From the NCBI GenBank assembly GCA_013698525.1, contig JACCSM010000160.1:1-7987 (forward strand): a stretch of 7,987 bases of DNA, written 5' to 3'. A model generated the notes under the pieces. It was not told the origin of the DNA and did not search any database. It was given only the letters and a program-made list of their open reading frames with translations. This DNA comes from Rubrobacteraceae bacterium (GTDB taxonomy: Bacteria > Actinomycetota > Rubrobacteria > Rubrobacterales > Rubrobacteraceae). A program made the position numbers and the translations under genes. Below, piece by piece: positions 1 to 5,243 of the stretch (positions are counted from its first letter, which is position 1; every line of letters begins with the position of its first letter).

Positions 1-1
1 C

Positions 2-121
2 GGGTGGATCAGGGACCAGGGGGACGTGCGTGACTACTTCGCGGAGGCCGAGAAGGTGCTCCGGGCGAAGAGCATCGTCCACGAGGTAGGCGCCCCCGGG
101 CGCTCAGCCGATCCCGAATGA
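2..121 (+). CDS. 3' end of an unrecognised protein-coding gene
   Basis: Frame 2 is open from the window edge to a TGA at 119-121 and gives 39 residues. About 34 of the 39 codons end in G or C, as in the other genes here, while the other two plus frames hit stops. This supports a real gene whose 5' part lies outside the window. The visible tail holds a charged, probably helical stretch (DVRDYFAEAEKVLRAK) followed by a short, probably disordered end rich in Gly, Pro and Ser. I do not recognise the family, and no catalytic motif is visible. It lies 120 bases upstream of the lipoprotein hydrolase on the same strand; whether they share a transcript cannot be told. Confidence 0.6.
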   Translation, partial: GWIRDQGDVRDYFAEAEKVLRAKSIVHEVGAPGRSADPE

Positions 122-228
122 GCGCGAAGTCCTCTCTTCCCGGCCCCGAGGACGAGTCTGCGCCGACGCGAGATCAGAAGCGGGCACCCGTGACGGCCGC
201 ACGGTCTTCGGTCCCGAGTAGAGAGGGT

Positions 229-234
229 GGGAGG
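229..234 (+). promoter_or_regulatory. Ribosome binding site that decides the start of the hydrolase gene
   Basis: GGGAGG ends seven bases before the GTG at 242. An in-frame GTG at 227 would start two bases before this site and has only a weak purine stretch upstream. The 242 start is therefore preferred. It also puts positive residues (RAKK) at the very start of the signal peptide. Confidence 0.6.
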
Positions 235-241
235 TAGCGCT

Positions 242-919
242 GTGAGAGCGAAGAAGCCGACCGGGCTCTCCTGGCTCCTGGTAGTAGTCGCGTGGATCTA
301 CTCTGCCGGTTGCGGGTTTCCCGACGAGCAGGGCGGCGGACCGGGCGGATCCTCAGGCGGGTCGAGCCCGGCTAGCTCGGGTGAAGCCGTGGAGGTTGGG
401 GGCGCGGAGGCTATCGTGTGGGGCGAGGGAGAGCGAGGGGCGGTGCTGGCCCACGGGGCGGTCTATGATGCGGCGAGTTGGAGGGATCAGGCGCAAAGGA
501 TCACCAAGAACGGCGCGGTGGCCCTGGCGGTCGAGGACACCTCCGCACAAAGCGTCGCGGAGGCCGCCCGGTACCTGAAGGACGAACGTGGGGTTCGTGA
601 CGTTACCCTCGTTGGAGCGAGCGCGGGGACGGGCGGTGTTCTCGGCGCTGCTGAGGGGAACCCCGGGCTCGCCGACGGGGTGATCCTCCTTTCAGGCACC
701 GGTGACGTCTCCGGACTGGGCGAATACCCTAAGCTATTCGTGGCCGGTGAGGGCGAAGGGCTCGCGCCGGAGGTACGCCGTATGGTGGAGGAAGCCCCCG
801 GAGGCCGCAACAAGGCTCTCATCCTCCCGGGTGACGCCCACGCCCAAGCCATCTTCGAGACGAGTCAGGGGGAGCGGCTGATGCGGGCTATACTCAAGAC
901 GCTTAACGAGAACGTATAG
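242..919 (+). CDS. Predicted lipoprotein, alpha/beta-hydrolase fold
   Basis: The protein has 225 residues from GTG 242 (230 from GTG 227). Numbering from 242, the N-terminus is basic (RAKK), followed by a hydrophobic segment to about residue 23 and a weak lipobox SAGC with Cys24; this suggests a lipoprotein on the outer face of the membrane. A flexible Gly/Ser linker spans roughly residues 26-48. The hydrolase part shows the oxyanion-side HG (AHGAVYD), the nucleophile elbow GASAG with Ser127, and a late GDAHAQ with candidate catalytic His200. The acid position reads GEGEG, so Glu172 would take the place of the usual Asp. At about 175 residues the catalytic part is short, leaving little room for a lid domain. 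The substrate is unknown; a small ester, thioester or peptide-like substrate is possible. The fold is fairly sure; the lipid anchor and activity are inference. Confidence 0.75.
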   Translation: MRAKKPTGLSWLLVVVAWIYSAGCGFPDEQGGGPGGSSGGSSPASSGEAVEVGGAEAIVWGEGERGAVLAHGAVYDAASWRDQAQRITKNGAVALAVEDTSAQSVAEAARYLKDERGVRDVTLVGASAGTGGVLGAAEGNPGLADGVILLSGTGDVSGLGEYPKLFVAGEGEGLAPEVRRMVEEAPGGRNKALILPGDAHAQAIFETSQGERLMRAILKTLNENV

Positions 920-979
920 GGCAGTATTGGCTCTCTAGCCCGATTCGGGTCTTGTGTTGGAGATGCACGGAAGCCTCGC

Positions 980-1015
980 GTCGTGTCTCGGATTCGGTCG
1001 TGCCGAGGACGCGAC
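980..1015 (+). other. Imperfect stem-loop in the gap before the sulfite oxidase gene
   Basis: GTCGTGTCTCGG (980-991) can pair with CCGAGGACGCGAC (1003-1015) to form 12 pairs with one G-T wobble and one bulged base, around an 11-base loop. It ends 23 bases before the ATG at 1039. No T-run follows, so it is not a standard intrinsic terminator. A shorter hairpin (GCCCG/CGGGT, 938-950) lies just after the upstream hydrolase gene. The pair could be an mRNA 3' end, a structured leader, or chance in GC-rich DNA. Confidence 0.3.
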
Positions 1016-1027
1016 AGGGGCGCCCCG

Positions 1028-1037
1028 GAAGGAAGGA
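1028..1037 (+). promoter_or_regulatory. Purine-rich ribosome binding site for the sulfite oxidase-family gene
   Basis: A GGAAGGAAGGA-like tract runs almost up to ATG 1039. Its upstream GGAAGG units lie at workable spacing. The tract supports initiation at 1039, in the frame that encodes the family's N-terminal segment. There is no comparable site before the GTG at 1182 in the downstream frame. Confidence 0.55.
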
Positions 1038-1038
1038 A

Positions 1039-2126
1039 ATGAAGCGGCCTGACAAGCACCCCGCCATGATCGTCCATGAGCGGCAACCCTTCAACGCCGA
1101 GCCCCCCTTGGCGCGGCTGCGGCATAGCTTCCTCACGCCTAGAGAGCTTTTTTCTCCCGCAAGCACGGCTCGATACCCAACGTGGACCCGGACGGCCACC
1201 GTCTCTCGGTCGGCGGCCTAGTCGAGGGTTCGCTGGAGCTTTCGATGGAGGACTTACGCGAGCGTCCGAGGAGGGAGGTCACGGCCGTCATGGAGTGCGC
1301 CGGCAACCGGCGCGATGGGCTCACGGGGGTGGCCCCGATCCCTGGCGAGACGCCCTGGGGTGCTGGCGCCATCGGCAACGCGCGCTGGGCAGGCGTCCCC
1401 TTGCGGGAGGTTCTGCTGGAAGCGGGGGTCGGCGAGGGCGCCCGCCACGCGGCATTCGCCGGCCTCGACGAGGTCGAGGGAGATGACGGAAGCTTCAACT
1501 ACGGGGGCTCGATACCCCTACAGAAAGCCCTGGGTCCGGAGGTGCTGCTGGCCTACGAGATGAACGGCGAGCCCTTGCCGCGAGAGCACGGTTTCCCCTT
1601 ACGGGTAGTGGCGCCGGGCTACATCGGAGCCAGGAGCGTCAAGTGGCTCTCCGGCATCACGCTCCAAGAGGAGCCGTCCGACAACCACTTCCAGGCACAC
1701 GAGTACAAGCTCTTCCCGCCGAACGCCACCGAGGAGACGGCGGACCTCTCCGAAGGGATGATGCTCGGTGAACTGCAGCTGAACGCTGCGATCTGCGAGC
1801 CTGGGGACGGCGCGAAGCTAACGGCTGGGCCGGTCTCCGTGCGGGGCTACGCCATAGCGGGCGGGGGACACCGCGTCCGGCGGGTGGACGTGTCTACCGA
1901 CGAGGGAGGGATCTGGACCCGGGCCGACCTGCGGGAAGGCGCCGACGATCCCTGGGCGTGGAGCCTCTGGGAGGCCATCCTGGAGCTCGGCCCCGGTGAG
2001 CACAGCATCGTCGCCCGGGCGCTCGACTCGTCGGCCGCAACTCAGCCGGCCACCGCGAAAGAGGTGTGGAACTTCAAGGGCTACGCGAACAACTCCTGGC
2101 ACGGGGTAGAGGTGACGGCCCTATGA
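1039..2126 (+). pseudogene. Sulfite oxidase-family molybdopterin oxidoreductase, frameshifted at a T6 run
   Basis: From ATG 1039 the first frame gives KHPAMIVHERQPFNAE...SFLTPRELF, a typical start for this family. At TTTTTT (1148-1153) it leaves the family, while the frame one base back continues with FFSRKHG and on to TGA 2126. One extra T would restore a protein of about 362 residues, a normal length. Numbering the restored protein, Cys87 in ECAGN is the expected molybdenum-binding cysteine. Further signatures are YGGSIP, AYEMNGEPLP and GARSVKW. The C-terminal part from about residue 235 fits the Mo-co dimerisation domain and ends in WNFKGYANNSWH. There is no signal peptide or cytochrome b5 domain, so a cytoplasmic enzyme resembling plant-type sulfite oxidase is likely; sulfite as substrate is inferred from family. 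The lesion may be real, a homopolymer sequencing error, or less likely slippage. Starting at GTG 1182 would delete the conserved KHG motif. Confidence 0.85.
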
Positions 2127-2142
2127 TCCCAGGGGAGGGGCC

Positions 2143-2368
2143 GACACCCGGACCGTGGTGCGCGAGCACCTTGCCAACGAGCGGACGCTGCTTGCTTGAG
2201 TGAGGACCTGGGTCAGCCGCATCTCCTTCGGCATCGTGATCGAGCGGCTAGGGCCCAGGTGAACTCTCGGCCAAGGCCTCGGGTGCCTTCGGGGTCGCGC
2301 CGGCCGTCTTCGGCCGGCTGGCGCTTGTGATGCTCCCGACAGGAGAGCATCGGAGGAGTGCCACGTGA
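2143..2368 (+). pseudogene. Remnant of a DUF202 (YidH-type) small membrane protein gene
   Basis: Frame 1 from 2143 reads DTRTVVREHLANERTLLA, then TGA at 2197-2199, then VRTWVSRISFGIVIERLG. DUF202 proteins carry LANERTLLAW(V/I)RT near their N-terminus, so the TGA sits where the conserved Trp codon (TGG) belongs. The frame ends at TGA 2260; frame 2 then continues with ELSAKASGAFGV and a hydrophobic stretch (GRLALVML) to TGA 2366, as expected for the following membrane segment. A nonsense change plus a frameshift, and only GTG 2155 or 2158 as possible starts, indicate a non-functional copy. It lies 16 bases after the sulfite oxidase-family stop and was probably co-transcribed with it. The assignment rests on motif memory, strong for the first half and weaker for the second. 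Confidence 0.65.
2299..2318. repeat. Perfect 8-bp inverted repeat with a 4-base loop
   Basis: GCCGGCCG (2299-2306) and CGGCCGGC (2311-2318) are perfect complements around TCTT. The hairpin would be very stable but has no following T-run. It falls inside the second half of the decayed DUF202 gene, so it may be chance in GC-rich coding sequence. Confidence 0.45.
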
Positions 2369-2446
2369 CAAATGATGCGCTCCGCTTATCGAGCACCTGC
2401 AACCTCCCCGCTCATTGGAGGGCTCTCCCGAAACGTGGTCGGGGTA

Positions 2447-2482
2447 GATCCCTCGGCGAACCGCCGGGAGATCGGGGGTTTT
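2447..2482 (+). terminator. Candidate intrinsic terminator
   Basis: GATCCCTCGGC (2447-2457) pairs with GCCGGGAGATC (2463-2473) over 11 positions, with one mismatch and one G-T pair, around loop GAACC. It is followed by GGGGG and then TTTT (2479-2482). The placement, after the sulfite oxidase/DUF202 unit and before the promoter region of the next gene, suits a terminator. The G-run between stem and T-run and the short T-run make it weak. Confidence 0.4.
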
Positions 2483-2536
2483 CGTTCGCCCGGCACGAAG
2501 TGAGCGAGATTTAATCCGTCGTTAATGGCTTTGAGG

Positions 2537-2569
2537 TGTACAGCGGGATAACATCTGTACGGCAGGATA
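2537..2569 (+). promoter_or_regulatory. Direct repeat plus dyad around a possible -10 element
   Basis: Two 14-bp copies, TGTACAGCGGGATA (2537-2550) and TGTACGGCAGGATA (2556-2569), match at 12 positions and start 19 bp apart, close to two helical turns. The same bases also form the dyad GTACAG-N11-CTGTAC (2538-2543 and 2555-2560). TAACAT (2549-2554), a TANNNT-type -10 candidate, lies between the arms. No good -35 is found 16-18 bp upstream. The arrangement suits a dimeric regulator acting on the gene at 2620. This is inference from one sequence. Confidence 0.45.
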
Positions 2570-2619
2570 CATGCGTGCTGGCGGCGTAGTCGCGGTGACG
2601 CACCAAGAGGAGGCTAACG

Positions 2620-3117
2620 ATGAACAGCACTGAAACCCGTCCGAGCGTCGGCGCTGCTCAGATTGGGATCGCCCTACTGGCCCTTGGAACGGCCAGCATC
2701 CACCTCTACCTGTTCCTCATCGAGGGCTTTCTGGGAAACGGAAAGATGCTGCCGATCTACCAGCTCCTGTTCGTCGGCAACGTTCTCGCCTATGTGACCC
2801 TCGCCTCCGCCCTGCTCTTGCCCATCTCCCCGCTGGCGCGGTTCCGCTCCTTCGTACGCACGCTGCTGATCGCGATAGCCGTCGCCTCCATCGCATCCTA
2901 CTTCTACGTGGGGGTGCTCGACGTCGTGGGCAACGTCGACAAAGCCATCGAGATCCTGCTCATCGTGCTGGTGACGGTGCACGCGGCCACATCCAGCCCC
3001 GAGGAAGATCTCGCCGGACGGTACGCGGGTGGCGTGCTCGGCGCAGCCGTACAGTTGGTGATCGGCATCGCGGTCGGGGTCGTGATGTTCTTGATCCTGA
3101 CACCGTTTATGGTTTGA
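2620..3117 (+). CDS. Small multi-pass membrane protein of unknown function
   Basis: The protein has 165 residues. GAGGAGG (2607-2613) lies six bases before the ATG, so the start is secure. Hydrophobic segments at about residues 13-34, 44-70, 78-101, 106-124 and 138-161 predict five membrane spans, the last after a charged loop (SSPEEDLAGR). There is no cleavable signal peptide. The first span carries a His (ASIHLYLFL), which recalls small membrane proteins of archaea and bacteria with an HLYL motif in the first helix; that likeness is from memory. Apart from His28 and an Asp in DVVGNVD, few polar residues lie in or near the spans, so a transporter or enzyme role is not evident. It is followed after 79 bases by the beta-propeller lipoprotein on the same strand. 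Expression may be controlled by the repeat/dyad at 2537-2569. Confidence 0.8.
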   Translation: MNSTETRPSVGAAQIGIALLALGTASIHLYLFLIEGFLGNGKMLPIYQLLFVGNVLAYVTLASALLLPISPLARFRSFVRTLLIAIAVASIASYFYVGVLDVVGNVDKAIEILLIVLVTVHAATSSPEEDLAGRYAGGVLGAAVQLVIGIAVGVVMFLILTPFMV

Positions 3118-3125
3118 GGGACCAC

Positions 3126-3139
3126 GACCGGTACCGGTC
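3126..3139. repeat. Perfect 14-bp palindrome in the gap before the propeller gene
   Basis: GACCGGTACCGGTC equals its own reverse complement and lies eight bases after the stop of the membrane protein gene and 57 bases before the GTG at 3197. With no loop it is better explained as a binding site for a dimeric protein than as an RNA hairpin. No clear -35/-10 pair is seen beside it, and no T-run follows. Confidence 0.5.
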
Positions 3140-3196
3140 CGACCGAACAATGGTCTTCGGCGCGCGTCCGTATCGGCCGCTTCGGAAAGGCGATCC

Positions 3197-4252
3197 GTGA
3201 CGCACCTTTCGTTTCGATGCGTGTTCACTTTGCTCACGCTCGCAACCATTCTGTTCGTGCCCGTGGGCTGCGGGGCTGAACAGGTCGCCCCGAAACAAGA
3301 CGCCCCAAAACAGGACGCCTCGCCGAAGAAACCACCCCCGGCTCCCGAACCCGCCGAGGCGCCGCCGCTCGAGAAGAAACCCGCCGGCAGAGTGGTCGAG
3401 GTTGGTTCCGCGCCGGAAGGGATAGCGGCCGATCCCGAGACGGGGCTGGTCGCGGTGGCCCTCCGCAACCCCAACGAGCTCGCGCTGGTCGACGGCGAGA
3501 GCGGAGACACGGTGCGGAGGGTGGAGCTGCCGGAGGCGGCACGGCACCTGGATCTCGCGGGTTCCGGTGGCCCGGTACTTGTGCCGGCCGAAGGCTCCGA
3601 TTCCCTCTTGCAGGTCAGCCTGCCAGACGGAAAGATCACGAGCGAGACGCCGGTCGGAGACTTTCCCCACAACGCCGCCGCGGCCCCGAGCGGCCGGATC
3701 TTCGTGGTCAACGAGATGGCGAGCACCGCGTCGATCATCGAAGATGGACGCGAAATAGAGAAGATAGAGACCGACCTCAAACCCGGCGGCGTCGCGGTAA
3801 CGGATAGTGGTCTGGCGGGTGTCGTGGGCGTCCGTGGCCTCACCCTGGAGGTCTTCGATGCAGGCACCCTGGAGTCGCTTGGCAGCCTGGACGCGGGTGA
3901 GGGACCGACCCACGTGGAGGCGGGTCCAGAGAACCGCTTCTACGTGACGGACACGCGCGGCGACGCCGTGCTGATCTACGAGGCTGGCCCGCAACCGGAG
4001 CAGATCGGCCGCGTGTCAGCCCCCGGCTCACCGTACGGGATAGCCGTAGACCACCGGCGCAAACACCTGTGGGTCACGCTCACCGCCGAGCAGCGCGTGG
4101 TCCAGTTCGCCCTACAAAGACGAACGCTCCGCGAGGTTGCCCGCTACCCCACCGTCAGCCAGGCGAACACCGTAGCTGTAGACCCGGCCAGCGGGCGTGT
4201 GTTCGTCACGGGCAAGGCGGACGGGCAACTGCAAATCCTCGAACCGCGCTAA
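3197..4252 (+). CDS. Predicted lipoprotein with YncE/YVTN-type beta-propeller
   Basis: The protein has 351 residues from GTG 3197, preceded at six bases by GGAAAGG (3184-3190). Residues about 7-23 are hydrophobic and end in PVGC with Cys25, a usable but non-ideal lipobox. A long linker follows (about 26-64), rich in Pro, Ala and Lys and containing a tandem APKQD repeat; it would hold the domain away from the membrane through the wall. From residue 65 to the end there are about six or seven blade-like repeats with the family's typical phrases: GIAADPETGLVAVALR, GRIFVVNE, NRFYVTDTRGDAVLIYE, YGIAVDHRRKHLWVTL and VAVDPASGRVFVTG. Such propellers usually bind partners or small ligands and are not themselves enzymes; no catalytic residues stand out. 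The gene follows a small membrane protein gene after 79 bases, perhaps in the same transcript. The fold assignment is good; the function is unknown. Confidence 0.85.
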   Translation: MTHLSFRCVFTLLTLATILFVPVGCGAEQVAPKQDAPKQDASPKKPPPAPEPAEAPPLEKKPAGRVVEVGSAPEGIAADPETGLVAVALRNPNELALVDGESGDTVRRVELPEAARHLDLAGSGGPVLVPAEGSDSLLQVSLPDGKITSETPVGDFPHNAAAAPSGRIFVVNEMASTASIIEDGREIEKIETDLKPGGVAVTDSGLAGVVGVRGLTLEVFDAGTLESLGSLDAGEGPTHVEAGPENRFYVTDTRGDAVLIYEAGPQPEQIGRVSAPGSPYGIAVDHRRKHLWVTLTAEQRVVQFALQRRTLREVARYPTVSQANTVAVDPASGRVFVTGKADGQLQILEPR

Positions 4253-4280
4253 ACCCGATCCGAATCCCAGGGACGAACCG

Positions 4281-4294
4281 GGCTCCCTGGAGCC
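4281..4294. terminator. Weak hairpin in the convergent gap
   Basis: GGCTC and GAGCC (4281-4285, 4290-4294) flank loop CCTG; an overlapping alternative pairs CCAGGG with CCCTGG from 4268 to 4290. The gap 4253-4368 separates converging genes, where a two-way terminator is expected. No T-run is present on either strand, so this is only a candidate. Confidence 0.25.
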
Positions 4295-4368
4295 GTTCTC
4301 TAGCGAAGACCGTCGCCGAAGCCCCGACCTTCGAAAGCCAGGCTCGGCGCTGCCCGGCTCGACTCGCC

Positions 4369-5130
4369 CTAGACGCCTAGTGCTTCCGGCAGCCGCGCCA
4401 CGCTCTCCAACACGAGGTCCGGTTGGGTGGATGGTTCGTTCCCCGGCCGGTACCTGCCGGTCTCGACGAGGATGGCGCGCAGGCCTGCGACCTGTGCTCC
4501 ACGTATGTCTAGCTCGGGATCGTCCCCGACCATGGTGACCGTCTCGGCGGGTAAGCCCAGGTTCTCCAGCGCAAGCTCGAAGAAGGCGCGTTCGGGCTTG
4601 CCGACGCAGGTGGCGCTCTTGCCGCTCGCGTACTCCAGAGCGGCTACGAAGGGACCGGCGTCCAGGGAGAGCTCGCCGCCGGCCGTCTGCCAGTAGCGGT
4701 TCTTCGAGAGAGCGATGAGATCGGCGCCCGCCATCAGGTGGCGGAAGGCGGCATCGAGGCGTTCGTAGGTGAAACCTTCCCCCAGGTTCCCCACGAGCAC
4801 GCACCCCGGGGAGTCATCGGTTATCGGAATGCCCTCCAGGTCTTCCAGAAGGGTTGCGTCGAGCAGGGGGTAGCAACTTACTTCCTCGCGCCGGAGCTTC
4901 TCTGCCACGGCTGTGGCCGGGGTGAAGATAGCACTTTCTCTCGCGGGGAACCCCAGGGCCTCCAGGTGGGCGGCGATCCTTCGGCGAGGCTTGTGCGTGG
5001 CGTTGGTTATGAAACGGTAGGCGACCCCGGCCAGGTCGAGACGCTCCAATGCCTCGCGCGCGCCCTCTACCGGGCCGTTGTTGGTGTAAAGGGTCCCGTC
5101 CAAATCCATGAGTAGTCCCTTGATCCGCAC
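4369..5130 (-). CDS. HAD-IIA family hydrolase (NagD/LHPP-like phosphatase)
   Basis: The protein has 253 residues from GTG at 5130, a normal length for this family. All HAD motifs are present: motif I MDLDGTLY with nucleophile Asp9 and Asp11; motif II FITNAT with Thr42; motif III VGKP with Lys178; motif IV GDDPELDI with Asp203 and Asp204. The insert between motifs II and III (about 50-175) fits a C2-type cap; RYWQTAGGELSLDAGPF recalls the LHPP/TIGR01458 branch. It has no signal peptide and should act in the cytoplasm on a small phosphorylated compound, not identifiable here. The internal ATG at residue 8 has a fair AAGGG upstream but would remove the first beta strand, so GTG 5130 is preferred. 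It lies 113 bases downstream of the phosphodiesterase gene on the same strand. The open frame continues upstream of 5130 into that gene, but only as a GC-driven shadow. Confidence 0.88.
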   Translation of the reverse strand: MRIKGLLMDLDGTLYTNNGPVEGAREALERLDLAGVAYRFITNATHKPRRRIAAHLEALGFPARESAIFTPATAVAEKLRREEVSCYPLLDATLLEDLEGIPITDDSPGCVLVGNLGEGFTYERLDAAFRHLMAGADLIALSKNRYWQTAGGELSLDAGPFVAALEYASGKSATCVGKPERAFFELALENLGLPAETVTMVGDDPELDIRGAQVAGLRAILVETGRYRPGNEPSTQPDLVLESVARLPEALGV

Positions 5131-5136
5131 GGGACA

Positions 5137-5142
5137 ATGATA
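5137..5142 (-). promoter_or_regulatory. Possible -10 element for a leaderless HAD transcript
   Basis: On the minus strand TATCAT (TANNNT type) ends six bases before the GTG at 5130, which would place the transcription start at or beside the start codon. No good ribosome binding site precedes that GTG; the nearest AGG is about 15 bases away. Leaderless genes of this form are common in actinobacteria. No clear -35 is found at 17 or 18 bp. Confidence 0.3.
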
Positions 5143-5243
5143 ACCTGAAGGATCTCCGCGGTGCTTCGCGCCGTAAGGGCACTCTCTTGTACTTTGAGCC
5201 CTCGCGAAAGCCATCCATCGCCGATCACCCGCGCGTAAACCCG

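Noticed and set aside
171..190. AGATCAGAAGCGG at 171-183 repeats exactly at 5385-5397
   Set aside because: A single 13-base match is not surprising by chance in 8 kb. The flanks do not match, and the reading does not recreate the phosphodiesterase.
1182..2126. GTG at 1182 as the true start of the sulfite oxidase-family gene
   Set aside because: It has no ribosome binding site and would delete the conserved FFSRKHG region and the N-terminal segment that is plainly encoded upstream in another frame.
2197..2199. TGA read as tryptophan or selenocysteine in the DUF202 remnant
   Set aside because: A second lesion (frameshift near 2255) follows, and TGA serves as the normal stop for other genes here, so decay is simpler than recoding.
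3287..3318. Short tandem repeat in DNA (GCCCCgAAACAaGACGCC-like units)
   Set aside because: It is explained by the APKQD repeat in the lipoprotein linker and is not a separate DNA element.
2674..3994. Two long minus-strand open frames opposite the membrane protein and propeller genes
   Set aside because: Their composition is low-complexity (Arg, Ser, Pro, His), and they oppose genes with clear start sites and protein-family features.
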